A stretch of 52,970 nucleotides of DNA from Planctomycetota bacterium (GCA_029259915.1 JAJDED010000057.1:1-52970); one strand, 5' to 3'. Positions 18,599 through 27,322 are shown, counted from the first letter of the stretch. Made by a program: numbers and translations. Notes: a model not told the origin generated them from the letters alone.

Positions 18599-19030
18599 GC
18601 GCACGCAAGTTCTCAACGAGTTGGAAAATTCGTCTTGGCCGGAAAAATAGGGGAGCGGAGGGACAAGGAAAGGCCGGTCCCCGAACGTCTTCGCGGCCAT
18701 ACAACGGCACCCTAGAAATCTGCCACCTACCGTCACCTACGATGTCCTAGATTATACGTCATTCTGCACGCTGATACCAATCTCCGAGGTCTGGTCTATG
18801 GGGGGCGATTTTCTATCCTAGCTGCAGCCAACAGGCCACGGTACGTGGTTGGCAGCTAGCTTTCGGGAAAATTTTCTGCCTAGGGGACGTTTGCCGGGGC
18901 GGGGAAGCGTTTATACTCACAGACGATTTCGACTTGGTTCAATCCGTCGCTCTTGTCAGGGGAAAATGCATCTCTGACAACTTGGCGTCTGTGACTATTC
19001 ACTAAAACGTTTTTTCGAGGAAACAGGAAT
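18599..19030. other. Divergent intergenic region with a long hairpin
   Basis: No gene seen. The notable element is an imperfect hairpin at 18818-18859: CTAGCTGC and CAAC on the left match GTTGGCAGCTAG on the right, and CCACG-GTA-CGTGG forms the tip. It is not followed by a T-run. It could be an operator, a cruciform or the end of an unrecognised RNA. Promoters for the DUF1559 and FKBP genes must also lie here. Confidence 0.45.
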
Positions 19031-19726
19031 ATGAAGATGGTCAAAGTCATTGCGGTCGTTGGCGGGTTAGCGTTTTTTGCGATTGGAAGTTGGGTTGGAG
19101 CGGAAGAAAATCTGCCTGTCGCCAACGAGAAAACCAAGCAATCCGCCGCCGATGATGCTCGTCAGTACAGTTATGCCATCGGCTTGGAGATCGGCAGTAG
19201 TTTCCATGCGGATAAAGTTCAACTCGATATCGAAAGCCTACTCTCCGGACTTCGCGACGGGCTGAAGGACAACAACCCCAAGTACGACAGAGAAACCTGT
19301 AATCAGGCTATGCAACAACTCTCAGAGATAAGGATGCAATCGCACATGACGCGTAACGAAGAATTTCTTACACAAAATAGCAAAGCCGAGGGAGTGCACG
19401 TTCTTCCCAGTGGCTTACAGTACAAGGTACTCGAACAAGGGGACGGCCCTTCGCCCAAAGCTACCGATCGGGTCAAGACCCACTACCGCGGCCAACTGAT
19501 CGATGGGACCGAATTTGATAGCTCCTATGCCCGTAACGAGCCGGCTACTTTCCCAGTGAACCAAGTGATTCCTGGGTGGACCGAAGCCTTGCAGAAAATG
19601 CAGGTGGGCGACAAGTGGCAACTTTTTGTGCCGAGCAATCTTGCCTATGGCGAATCGGGGGCAGGAGGAGTGATCCCACCGAATTCGGCGCTGATTTTTG
19701 AAGTGGAACTGATAAGCATCGAATAA
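19031..19726 (+). CDS. FKBP-type peptidyl-prolyl isomerase, secreted
   Basis: A 231-residue FkpA/Mip-like isomerase that speeds proline isomerisation during folding of exported proteins. A hydrophobic N-terminus (VIAVVGGLAFFAIGSWVGA) serves as signal. A helical dimerisation domain (about 35-120: YSYAIGLEIGSSF, DIESLLSGLRDGL) precedes the FKBP domain (about 130-231: VKTHYRGQLIDGTEFDSSY, WTEALQKMQVGDKW, LAYGESGAGGVIPPNSALIF). These include most residues of the FKBP active site. AGGAAACAGGAAT precedes the ATG. Periplasmic location is inferred. Confidence 0.92.
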   Translation: MKMVKVIAVVGGLAFFAIGSWVGAEENLPVANEKTKQSAADDARQYSYAIGLEIGSSFHADKVQLDIESLLSGLRDGLKDNNPKYDRETCNQAMQQLSEIRMQSHMTRNEEFLTQNSKAEGVHVLPSGLQYKVLEQGDGPSPKATDRVKTHYRGQLIDGTEFDSSYARNEPATFPVNQVIPGWTEALQKMQVGDKWQLFVPSNLAYGESGAGGVIPPNSALIFEVELISIE

Positions 19727-19941
19727 CACCTGTTAGTACCTTTCAACTGGCAGCTTCTCCCATAAAAGAGGGCATTTCCAAAGGAACACCGAATAAAGCT
19801 TGCCCCCCAGCCAGGTTTAGCTAAAATCGCTGGAATACGCAAATAGCTTAACTTCCGCCACCTGTTTGTGTTAATATATTTTTCTGTCGTCTTTGTTTTT
19901 GATGATTACTTCTTGATTGCTTCATCTTAGGAGGGCTTTTT

Positions 19942-21165
19942 ATGTTACGTCGCATTTTATGTATTGTCGCAGCAACCGCGTTGCTGACGGCAGTCGTCCA
20001 GGACGATGCCTGGGCGGGTCGCCGTGGAAGGAAATGTTGTAAACCGAATTGCTGTTGTGCAGCACCATCTTGTGGCTGTGAATCAGCTTGCGGGGGTGGC
20101 TGTGGATGTGCTCCTCAAATGGTGACCAAAACCGTGATGGTCCCCACGTATGTCGAAGAGATGCGCACCGTGATGTGCACCAAGTACGAACAAGAAGAAA
20201 AAACTCGTACCTACACCGTCGTCAAGCGAGTACCTGTTCAAGAAGAAAAAACAAGAACCTACACCGTCATGGTTCCCCAGCAACGCACGAAGACGGTGAA
20301 CTACACCGTCCAAAAGCCAGTCTGGGAAACTAAAACAGCCGAGTACACCGTCTGCGAATACTACACGGAAGAAGAAGAACGAACCTGCACCGTCATGGTT
20401 CCCGAGTATTCGGAAAAGACGGTCACCTACGAAGTCCAAATACCGTACTGCGAAGACGTCGAGAAAACCTACACGGTTTGCGAACGCTATACCGAAGAAG
20501 TGCAAGGGACTCGCACGGTTTCGAAACGGGTCCCTGTGACGACCCAAAAGACCGTCAAAGTTTGCAGCGGTCACTGGGAAACTCAAACTGTTGAAGTGCC
20601 TGCCTGCGGTTCAGGTTGTGGCAACTGCGGCGGATGCACACGCACCTGTTGCAAGCGCGTTTGGGTACCCACGGTCGAAGAACGTCAGGTTTCCTGCACA
20701 ACGTACGATTGCGTGACCGAGGAAGTGCCGTACACCTATACCGTCTGCAAGACCCGACCTGTCGAAAAGACTTGCACGGTCAAAGTACGGAAATGCCGAA
20801 CCGAAAGCCGTGAAAGAACGGTAAAGGTTTGCAAGATGGTACCACAAGATAAGACGTACACCGTGAGAATTTGCAAGAGTCGACCTGTGACTAAAACTCG
20901 TGACTACAAAGTTTGCAAAATGGTGTGCGAAGAGATGAGCCGCGAAGTCACCTACTGCGAGTACGTCCCAGAAGAAAGAACCTGCACGTACACCGTTTGC
21001 AGTTACGAGTGTGTTCCTGAAGAAAAAACCTGCACCTACACGGTTTGCAAGCCTGTTCAGGTCGAAAAACAGGTACCTGTAAGGGTCTGCAAAATGGTCG
21101 AAAAAGAAATCGAAGTGCCTGCTTGCGGATGCGGCGGTTGCAGCAGCTGTGGCTGCGGCGGCTGA
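19942..21165 (+). CDS. YTV-domain cysteine-rich planctomycete wall protein
   Basis: A 407-residue exported repeat protein of the YTV family known from planctomycetes such as Rhodopirellula. A signal peptide (LRRILCIVAATALLTAVVQ...AWA) is followed by a Cys-rich block (CCKPNCCCAAPSCGC, CGGGCGC). There follow two stretches of repeats of the form K/R-T-Y-T-V-(C/V/M)-K/P-x-V-P, with nine YTV triplets, divided by a second Cys block (CGSGCGNCGGC) and closed by CGCGGCSSCGCGG. Repeats of charged beta-strands and paired cysteines suggest a cross-linked structural wall or envelope protein. AGGAGGG gives a very strong ribosome binding site, and a strong terminator follows, consistent with high expression. 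Confidence 0.9.
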   Translation: MLRRILCIVAATALLTAVVQDDAWAGRRGRKCCKPNCCCAAPSCGCESACGGGCGCAPQMVTKTVMVPTYVEEMRTVMCTKYEQEEKTRTYTVVKRVPVQEEKTRTYTVMVPQQRTKTVNYTVQKPVWETKTAEYTVCEYYTEEEERTCTVMVPEYSEKTVTYEVQIPYCEDVEKTYTVCERYTEEVQGTRTVSKRVPVTTQKTVKVCSGHWETQTVEVPACGSGCGNCGGCTRTCCKRVWVPTVEERQVSCTTYDCVTEEVPYTYTVCKTRPVEKTCTVKVRKCRTESRERTVKVCKMVPQDKTYTVRICKSRPVTKTRDYKVCKMVCEEMSREVTYCEYVPEERTCTYTVCSYECVPEEKTCTYTVCKPVQVEKQVPVRVCKMVEKEIEVPACGCGGCSSCGCGG

Positions 21166-21202
21166 TTGCTGATTTCGATCAGACCGAATAAGCGAAACTT
21201 AC

Positions 21203-21240
21203 GGGGTTGGATTGCAAGTGGCAGTCCAACCCCTTTTTTT
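21203..21240 (+). terminator. Rho-independent terminator of the YTV gene
   Basis: Nine-base arms GGGGTTGGA (21203-21211) and TCCAACCCC (21225-21233) with a 13-base loop, followed immediately by seven T. It lies 38 bases after the stop codon and shows the standard intrinsic terminator layout on the plus strand. Confidence 0.92.
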
Positions 21241-21260
21241 GTTTGCATTCTGCATCTGCC

Positions 21261-22679
21261 CTACCGAAAAGGCGACCACTGCGGTACTTCACCCGGCTGG
21301 TTCTCTCCTGCCGATGCAGGCGAATCCGTGCGACTGCTGCGTCCTGCTGTCCACACGGGGCGGCTATCTTTAGTTGCCTGATGCTGCGCTTGTGCAACAC
21401 CCGAAGATTGCAACTGACGTTCAAGAGATTGCGCCGTCCATTTGCTGGCCTTTTTCACTGTCGACGAAAAGCCTTGGGATGTTGCATCGGTACGTTCCAA
21501 CGAAGGACGCCAACCTGACGTTTCCGTCGGCGACTCGGCCTTTGCGTTGCCTCTGTCGGTCGGAGAGTCGTCCGCAGCCAATTGGGCAGGTTGAAGTTCT
21601 TGGGCGCCTGTCTCCACTTCCAATACCACGAGCGAAACACGTTCAAAGGGAATCTGTGTGAGCAGCTTGCGCCCTTCGAAGTCAACAAATCGAACCCACA
21701 ATTCTAAAGATTCTTCTGGAAGCACCACTTCCTCAAGCGGCAATTCCAAATGCAAGCCATCGCCCAAATGGGACGACTGCCAGGCTGCGGAAACTTCCTC
21801 GGGCGTGAAATCCCAACGCTTGACCCGCACTGGCTTGCCGTCCTCGCGCGTCATGACCATCACCGAAACATCGCCCTGGAAATCAACCGGTTCGTTATGC
21901 TGGTCGAGCGCCTCTACGACTGTCAGCATACTGGCCAGCGGACTTTCACCCGGCTCGCCACGGAAAAGTTCCGCCACCACAATCCGCTCGGGCCGACGAT
22001 CTTCCACTTCGAGAGACTCAGAAGTTTCTTCCGCGAGGTCCTCGTTATTCGCCGCGGACAATTCTTGGCTGTCAGGGTTCTCGACCGATTCATAGTCGGC
22101 AGGATCAGGAATCACTATCACCGCATCGGTCGAGGTCGAAAGTTTTTCGCGATCCACAGCCACGGTGCGCAGGATCGTCGGCTCGCGTGAAATCTTGCCA
22201 ACCGGTTCGCCGAATTCCAAATCCAAATCTGGCACGTCCAGTTCTTCGGGATCCACCGCCGGAAGCGCGGGCGGGGTCGGTTCTGGAATTTCGGCAGGTT
22301 CTTCCTCTAAGAAAGCCGGCTCGTCGTCGATCTCAATCGGCTGTGGTTCTTCGGGTTCGTATTCGGGAGCACGCTCTTTGAGAACCGAGTTGCTGGTTCT
22401 CTTTTTCTTCTTGGGCTTGCTTGTGCTTTTCACAAGGTGGGGTTGCGTACAGCGACATTGGCGAAGTTTTTCGGAGTACTCCACCACGTAATCTTCGAGC
22501 TCGTAGATGTAGTCTTCTTGCGTGCGAAGCTCGCGCTCCAAAAGATCCATCTGGTTATCCGTCGTCGTCCGACAACCGGAAAACACCGACAAAGAAATCG
22601 CGACCACCAGAACCCAACACGGCGCAAACGCCGCGCTAGGTTTCAAGCGTGAACACAACCAATTGATTCCAAAGTCCAT
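21261..22679 (-). CDS. Lipoprotein with coiled coil and acidic Pro/Glu region
   Basis: A 472-residue protein. The N-terminus ends in a lipobox-like LSVFSGC, so it is likely a lipoprotein. A short coiled coil follows (LLERELRTQEDYIYELEDYVVEYSEKL), then a basic patch and about 200 residues rich in Glu, Pro and Ser. A folded beta domain (about 235-365) reads AELFRGEPGESPLASMLTVV, LELPLEEVVLPEESLELWVRF and EGRKLLTQIPFERVSLV. The last 70 residues look disordered. The function is unknown. It is convergent with the YTV gene and may be another envelope-linking protein. Confidence 0.75.
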   Translation of the reverse strand: MDFGINWLCSRLKPSAAFAPCWVLVVAISLSVFSGCRTTTDNQMDLLERELRTQEDYIYELEDYVVEYSEKLRQCRCTQPHLVKSTSKPKKKKRTSNSVLKERAPEYEPEEPQPIEIDDEPAFLEEEPAEIPEPTPPALPAVDPEELDVPDLDLEFGEPVGKISREPTILRTVAVDREKLSTSTDAVIVIPDPADYESVENPDSQELSAANNEDLAEETSESLEVEDRRPERIVVAELFRGEPGESPLASMLTVVEALDQHNEPVDFQGDVSVMVMTREDGKPVRVKRWDFTPEEVSAAWQSSHLGDGLHLELPLEEVVLPEESLELWVRFVDFEGRKLLTQIPFERVSLVVLEVETGAQELQPAQLAADDSPTDRGNAKAESPTETSGWRPSLERTDATSQGFSSTVKKASKWTAQSLERQLQSSGVAQAQHQATKDSRPVWTAGRSSRTDSPASAGENQPGEVPQWSPFR

Positions 22680-22833
22680 CAGACGGGCATGCCTGGTTTA
22701 TGTGCCGAGTGCCGTTCGCTCCGGCTGCGCAGCGACCGCGCAAAGCCGAGCCCAATTATTAAGGCCGCAAGAAATAGAAAAACCGCCGGTCGCCGTCAAC
22801 GGCGATCAGTAGTGCTAGCAGGGGGAAATAGGT

Positions 22834-22909
22834 GCGAAGGGCGAGAAACGAGGAGCGAAGAGCTTCTCAATTCCCTAATCCCTAGCTCCTAGATCCTCGC
22901 TCCTAACAT
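22834..22909. repeat. Heptamer-phased inverted repeat
   Basis: The left arm reads GCGAAGG, GCGAGAA, ACGAGGA, GCGAAGA, GCTTCTC (22834-22868). The right arm reads CTAATCC, CTAGCTC, CTAGATC, CTCGCTC, CTAACAT (22875-22909). The two sides are only partly complementary, but the 7-base period is exact on both. Confidence 0.75.
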
Positions 22910-23238
22910 AAAAAAGGATGGGATCCCATCGCCAGCGTGAGGGTTTCCGTGCCTGCCTATTCGAGTTTACTGCAGCCTATTTGCATAAATGCAATTTCTG
23001 TTCAGTCTCGAAAAACAGGACTAAGCTACTAGCATACACGCGATCACCCGTTCCCAAGTCAGATCGACCTCCAGAGAGAAATCCGCTCGTTGATGCATAA
23101 CGAGCGACGCGTTGGCCAACATCGATCCGAAAAGGCAACCTGGTCCGCCGCCGTGCAGCCCGTCCGCCCTCAGTCGTCGCCCATTGTAGTGAACCACAAA
23201 GCGCCGCGCAACAACTATTTTTGGCCACCTAGGGAAGC

Positions 23239-23270
23239 CTCTCGCAGAGACGCAAAGGCGCGGAGAAGAA
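23239..23270. repeat. GCAGAGACGC-type repeat, single arm
   Basis: The sequence CTCGCAGAGACGCAAAGGCG followed by CGGAGAAG matches the left arm words of the element inside the cys operon (13883 on) and of the perfect inverted repeat at 23418-23489. No complementary arm is seen close by, so it may be a half element. Confidence 0.6.
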
Positions 23271-23285
23271 TTGAAAGAATAGGAA

Positions 23286-23337
23286 TAGCCGCGATCTGAC
23301 AGATCGCCGGGCCCTGCGATTCGTTGAATCGCGGCTA
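23286..23337. repeat. Double-hairpin element, TAGCCG-ended (copy 2)
   Basis: Outer arms TAGCCGCGAT (23286-23295) and ATCGCGGCTA (23328-23337) enclose two inner hairpins that share bases with them: GCGATCTGACAGATCGC (23291-23307) and GCGATTCGTTGAATCGC (23316-23332). The first matches the hairpin at 251-277. The plan, TAGCCG ends around two hairpins, is shared with 43884-43936. Confidence 0.8.
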
Positions 23338-23379
23338 CTAGCGCCTAGCATCTAGCCCCTAGCTCCTCACTCCTCAACC
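23338..23379. repeat. Six tandem heptamers
   Basis: CTAGCGC, CTAGCAT, CTAGCCC, CTAGCTC, CTCACTC, CTCAACC form six exact 7-nt steps directly abutting the double-hairpin element. The words match the right arm of 22834-22909. No complementary arm lies nearby. Confidence 0.75.
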
Positions 23380-23417
23380 ATGCCATTCCGAGGTCCGCCG
23401 AGGAATCTACTATGCCT

Positions 23418-23489
23418 CTCGCAAAGGCGCGAAGGCGCAAACGATTTCAAATAATATGTCTGCTCTTTGCGCCTTCGCGCCTTTGCGAG
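23418..23489. repeat. Perfect 24-bp inverted repeat
   Basis: Arms at 23418-23441 (beginning CTCGCAAAGGCGCG) and 23466-23489 (ending CGCGCCTTTGCGAG) are perfect complements over 24 bases, around a 24-base AT-rich loop. The arms are built of about 8-base words (GCGAAGGC, GCAAAGGC). This is the most regular member of the CGCAGAGACGC-like family in this window. A short pyrimidine-rich tract follows on the plus strand. Confidence 0.85.
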
Positions 23490-23537
23490 ATTTTCTTCTC
23501 TGACTGCGAAAAGAATTGAAAAAGATAGGTGACCATC

Positions 23538-24146
23538 CTACGCGCTGGCAAAGATATAAGAGCGACGGCTCTGATGCTCAACGTCCGGAGCATACGGTTC
23601 TCGCTCGACAAGTTCGTCGACTTTGAAACCAGCAGCCTCGATGTACGTTACCATCTCCTCGGACTGGAAGAATGTGAAGTCGAGCGATACTACGTGCCCC
23701 CACCACTCGTCAACGTGAACAACCTCGTCACCAATGTGAAACGAAAGAAGTAAGACTCCGCCGGGCCGCAAGACTCTCTTAAACTCACGCATTATCTCAA
23801 CGACTTGACCTCTGGAAATGTGAATTATCGAGTAGAAGGCAATGATACCGACGTACTCTCTATCGGGTACATCAAGTGAATTCATATCTCCTTGGAAAAA
23901 CTCGATATCCGGATTTAAGCTCTTTGCATGCTTGACCATTTGGGACGAAAGATCAACTCCGCACACTTGCACACCGCGCTCGTACAGATACCTTGATACG
24001 TGCCCCGGTCCACAGCCAACGTCTCGTACCCGAGCGGCAAAGCGATCCAGCAACTCACAATCGAGCGGCTTGCCCTTGAGCTCATCGGAAATGCGCTGAA
24101 CATATTCGTCTGCTACAGCGTCGTAACTTGCTTCTGCATTGCACAC
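23538..24146 (-). CDS. Class I SAM-dependent methyltransferase
   Basis: A 202-residue Rossmann-fold methyltransferase of the Methyltransf_11/25 kind. Motif I VRDVGCGPG lies at about 40-48, the acidic end of strand 2 is VCGVDLS, motif II-like VGIIAFYSIIHI and motif III-like RVLRPGGVLLLSF follow. The substrate cannot be told; ubiquinone/small-molecule type enzymes look alike. The start is a GTG at 24146, since no in-frame ATG is near the conserved N-terminus. It stands alone, with a repeat island downstream and a palindrome upstream. Confidence 0.85.
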   Translation of the reverse strand: MCNAEASYDAVADEYVQRISDELKGKPLDCELLDRFAARVRDVGCGPGHVSRYLYERGVQVCGVDLSSQMVKHAKSLNPDIEFFQGDMNSLDVPDREYVGIIAFYSIIHISRGQVVEIMREFKRVLRPGGVLLLSFHIGDEVVHVDEWWGHVVSLDFTFFQSEEMVTYIEAAGFKVDELVEREPYAPDVEHQSRRSYIFASA

Positions 24147-24185
24147 TGCACAGTAACCAAGGCGATGATAGGATGGGTGCCCCCT

Positions 24186-24211
24186 CCGCTAAGCCGCAAG
24201 CGGCTTAGCGG
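24186..24211. repeat. Palindrome with GCGGCTTAG (copy A)
   Basis: A perfect hairpin: CCGCTAAGCCGC, loop AA, GCGGCTTAGCGG. Related half-palindromes occur at 32105-32123 and 46780-46800. It sits between the clpP gene end and the methyltransferase start. Confidence 0.8.
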
Positions 24212-24252
24212 AAGAATCGCGATAAACCCTCAAAATCAAATAACGCCAACTA

Positions 24253-24840
24253 CTACCCGTCCATCTTGGCGACCACTTTATCGATCAGCCGATATTCGAG
24301 CGCTTCTTCGGACGACATGAATTTGTCGCGGTTGGTGTCTTGCTCGATTTGTTCCAGCGTTTGGCCTGTGTGCTCCAGCAGAATGCGGTTGAGCTTGTCT
24401 TTCGTTTTTTTGTATTCGGTGGCGTGGATCATGATGTCCTCGGCAGTGCCTTCCATGCCGGCCGACGGTTGATGGATCATGATTCGCGAATTGGGCAGCG
24501 CATGGCGTTTGCCGGCCGCTCCCGCGGCCAACAGCAGGGCGCCCATCGAAGCCGCCTGGCCCAGGCAATACGTGGCCACGTCGCAGGTGACGAACTGCAT
24601 GGTATCGTAGATCGCCATGCCGGCGGTGACACTTCCACCGGGCGAATTGATGTAGAAGTGGATATCGGACTTGGGATCGTCCGACTGCAAAAACAACATC
24701 TGCGCCACGAGGCTATTGGCCACGTCGTCGTTGACCGGCGAACCCATCAGGATAATGCGATCCTTGAGCAACCGGCTATAGATATCCATGGCCCGCTCTT
24801 CGCGGCCCGACTTTTCGATGACGTAAGGAATCAGCGTCAT
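24253..24840 (-). CDS. clpP: ATP-dependent Clp protease proteolytic subunit (second copy)
   Basis: A 195-residue ClpP serine protease subunit that forms the tetradecameric chamber fed by ClpX/ClpA. The catalytic triad is visible: Ser98 in GQAASMGA, His123 in MIHQPSAG, Asp172 in NRDKFMS. The ATG at 24840 starts the conserved [21 protein letters not shown]; a TTG three codons upstream is possible. It lies downstream of another clpP and of tig on the same strand. It is closer to canonical ClpP than the neighbouring copy, so the two may form hetero-oligomers (inference from other two-ClpP bacteria). Confidence 0.95.
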   Translation of the reverse strand: MTLIPYVIEKSGREERAMDIYSRLLKDRIILMGSPVNDDVANSLVAQMLFLQSDDPKSDIHFYINSPGGSVTAGMAIYDTMQFVTCDVATYCLGQAASMGALLLAAGAAGKRHALPNSRIMIHQPSAGMEGTAEDIMIHATEYKKTKDKLNRILLEHTGQTLEQIEQDTNRDKFMSSEEALEYRLIDKVVAKMDG

Positions 24841-25001
24841 GGCTGGCAATCCGTTGTTTAGATTTTAAGTAGTGAAATTAGTGAGTTGCAATTTGATAAT
24901 CGGGTGCCAAAGAGGCCATTCAATTATTTAGCCACAGATATCTCAGAGAACACTGAGAAGATTCCCATCATCAATATTTCCTCTGTGTTCTCTGTGGCAC
25001 C

Positions 25002-25649
25002 CTACTCTTCATCCTCTTCGTTTTCCGAACCGGGAGGTTTGATGAGGATGTCGTCGACGATGCCGTATTCCATGGCTTCGGTTGCGGTCATGTAGTAGTC
25101 GCGGTCGCAGGCTGCGGCGATGTCGTCGATCGGCTTTCCGGTATGCTCGGCAAGAATCTGATTCAAGGTGGTCCGGGTCCGCAGGATTTCGTCCGCCTGG
25201 ATTTCGATATCAGAAACCTGCCCGCCAACGCCGCCGTGGGGCTGGTGGATCATTACCTTGGAGTGCTTCAAAGCAAACCGCTTTTTCGGCTCACCCCCGG
25301 CTAACAATACGGCTCCGCCACTGGCAGCCAGGCCAACGCAATACGTCGACACGGGCGGGGAGATCATCTGCATTGTGTCGTAAATCGCCAGCGTGGAGGT
25401 CACACTGCCGCCGGGCGAATTGATGTAGAAGTGAATATCTTTGCGGCGATTCTCGCTTTGTAGATACAACAGCTTCATCACCAATTCGTTGGCGTTGCCA
25501 TCGTAGATTTCGCCCTGCAGGAAGATCACGCGATTTTCCAACAGCAAATCGCCCAAGGTCATCTGCCGCTGCCGCTGATAATCGCGCATCGCAGAGGCAA
25601 GCTGTGGGTCGACGACTGGGGGAATCGAGTGCAACGCATTCTTGTTCAT
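25002..25649 (-). CDS. clpP: ATP-dependent Clp protease proteolytic subunit (first copy)
   Basis: A 215-residue ClpP paralogue. Triad: Ser110 in GLAASGGAV, His135 in MIHQPHGG, Asp184 in CDRDYYM. The serine loop is ASGGA rather than ASMGA, and both ends are longer than usual, with an acidic C-terminus (ENEEDEE). The ATG at 25649 has AAGGGA eight bases upstream; a longer frame to 25676 has no ribosome binding site. It lies 53 bases after tig and 161 bases before the second clpP; clpX is absent from the usual tig-clpP-clpX order. Confidence 0.94.
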   Translation of the reverse strand: MNKNALHSIPPVVDPQLASAMRDYQRQRQMTLGDLLLENRVIFLQGEIYDGNANELVMKLLYLQSENRRKDIHFYINSPGGSVTSTLAIYDTMQMISPPVSTYCVGLAASGGAVLLAGGEPKKRFALKHSKVMIHQPHGGVGGQVSDIEIQADEILRTRTTLNQILAEHTGKPIDDIAAACDRDYYMTATEAMEYGIVDDILIKPPGSENEEDEE

Positions 25650-25702
25650 GTCCAAATCCCTTCTACTGCTTTCCATAATGTGTTGCGGGTAGATATTGAA
25701 GC

Positions 25703-27205
25703 TTAAGCCTGCTCGGCGTCGTCAGTTTTCTCTTTTTTCGCTTCGGGAATGGCATCGGCACCTTCGCCGCCGGCGGCCAGATGGATTGCTTCGACATTCA
25801 TCGGCTCGGGCTCGTAAGGTTCGTCCTTAAACTTGGCCTCATCCTGGACAACCTGCAGGACTTTGCGTTCCACAATCTGGTTTTGCAAAACGTCCATCAA
25901 GCCGCGTTTTTCGATTTGAGCCCGCACACGCCGAGGCGATTCTCCGCTTTGCATAGCGATAAGAAAAATCTCCTTTTCGAAATCGCCCTCTTCCGCTTCG
26001 ATACTTTCCTCTTCGGCAATCCGTTCGAGAATAAAGTGCTCTTTCAAGCCCTTGGCGGTCGATGCGGCGCTGTTCTGTCGCAACATGTTTTCGCGTGCGC
26101 GAATTTCCGCTTCGCCAAAGCCGGCTCGACGCAGTTCCATAACAGCCCGTTCCAACTCGCGTTCGTTTTGCCGCTTGAGCAGTGCGGGAGGCAATTCCCA
26201 GTCGGCCGACTGCGTGAGCGATTCTGTGATTTGGCCGCGAATTTTCTGCTGTTGCTCGTATTCCAGTTGACGTTGGAGGTTGGCTTGAATCGCTTCTCGC
26301 AGCTTCTCTTCCGATTCAAATTCCCCCATTTCCTGCAGAAATTCTTCCGTCAATTCCGGCAGCTTGAGCCGTTTGACATCAAGCACTTCAAACTCGACAT
26401 CCACGGTTTTGCCCCGGAGTTCCTCATTCGGGGCGTCCTGAGTCAACTCCACCTGACCAGCACGCTTATTCCCGGCTTTCACACCTTCGACCAGCTTGTC
26501 GAAACCTTCGAGGCTACCATCCTGGAAGCTCAACGTGGGACGAATGCGCAGAATTCGCTCTTCGTCAGCAACGACCTGTTTGCCGTCGAGTGTCGAGGTG
26601 ATGTTGGCCGTCAAATAATCGCCCTCGCTGGCCGGGCCATCGTGGGGGACAAGTTGGCCAAATCGGGTCAGCATCTTTTCGAGTTGCTGATCAATATCTT
26701 CGTCGGTGAACTCTCGCACCGGGCGACTGAGCTTCAATCCCTTCCACTTCGGCATGTCGAATTCGGGCCGCACTTCGATATCGAATTCGAAAGTCATCGG
26801 TCCCTCTTCTGGAACTTCGACCGCATCGAGATTCAAGTCCGGTTCGCTAATCGCAGTGAAAGATTGCTCTTCACTAACCTGGGACAGGCTGTCCATCAGC
26901 AGCGTGCCTTTGATTTGCTCGCTGATTTCTTTTTGGTAGCGATTCTCCACCAGCTTGCGCGGAGCGCGTCCCGCGCGAAAACCCGGGACTGCTGCCGTCG
27001 ACATTAGCTCGCTATAGGCGTCGTCGAGATAGCGATCGATGTCGCCGCGGGAAACGGTGACCGTTACATGCCGTTCGCACGCGCTGGGGCTAGTCACTTC
27101 GACTTCCAGATCGAGTTCGTCCGAACCCTCGGAATCGCGCTCGGTTTGCTCTTCGGTTTCCGGGATCGTATCGACCGGAGATTCATCGAGTTCTTCGGGT
27201 GCCAT
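25703..27205 (-). CDS. tig: Trigger factor chaperone
   Basis: A 500-residue ribosome-bound chaperone and peptidyl-prolyl isomerase. After an acidic, probably unstructured N-terminal extension of about 35 residues come the ribosome-binding domain (VTVTVSRGDIDRYLDDAYSEL; the signature reads PGFRAGRAPRKLVENRY), the FKBP-like domain and the helical C-terminal domain. In most bacteria the signature is GFRxGxxP, so this is a standard match. The last 40 residues are charged and low complexity. It heads the tig-clpP-clpP gene group. Confidence 0.94.
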   Translation of the reverse strand: MAPEELDESPVDTIPETEEQTERDSEGSDELDLEVEVTSPSACERHVTVTVSRGDIDRYLDDAYSELMSTAAVPGFRAGRAPRKLVENRYQKEISEQIKGTLLMDSLSQVSEEQSFTAISEPDLNLDAVEVPEEGPMTFEFDIEVRPEFDMPKWKGLKLSRPVREFTDEDIDQQLEKMLTRFGQLVPHDGPASEGDYLTANITSTLDGKQVVADEERILRIRPTLSFQDGSLEGFDKLVEGVKAGNKRAGQVELTQDAPNEELRGKTVDVEFEVLDVKRLKLPELTEEFLQEMGEFESEEKLREAIQANLQRQLEYEQQQKIRGQITESLTQSADWELPPALLKRQNERELERAVMELRRAGFGEAEIRARENMLRQNSAASTAKGLKEHFILERIAEEESIEAEEGDFEKEIFLIAMQSGESPRRVRAQIEKRGLMDVLQNQIVERKVLQVVQDEAKFKDEPYEPEPMNVEAIHLAAGGEGADAIPEAKKEKTDDAEQA

Positions 27206-27322
27206 GAACTTTCAACCTACAATATGTGTTTCAAAAAACAAATCTCAAATAAACTAGAACGCCAGCGACTACTCCGCCGGAGAAAAGTACCAACCGGTTC
27301 GGCCCCACGAACAGGAATTAAG

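Larger units (their letters stand above)
22680..23537. other. Gene-free repeat island
   Basis: More than 850 bases with no supportable gene. Four distinct repeat types are packed in: heptamer arrays (22834-22909 and 23338-23379), a single-arm GCAGAGACGC-type repeat (23239-23270), a TAGCCG-ended double hairpin (23286-23337) and a perfect 24-bp inverted repeat (23418-23489). It separates the lipoprotein gene from the methyltransferase end. It looks like a landing site where palindromic elements accumulated. Confidence 0.7.

Noticed and set aside
20083..20586. Frames opposite the YTV gene
   Set aside because: They mirror the repeated YTV codons; no independent coding signals.
22834..23379. Heptamer arrays as a CRISPR array
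   Set aside because: Units are 7 nt, contiguous, with no unique spacers and no cas genes in the window.
25781..27007. 408-residue frame on the plus strand across tig
   Set aside because: Reverse-complement shadow of trigger factor, Phe/Leu-rich with no family resemblance.
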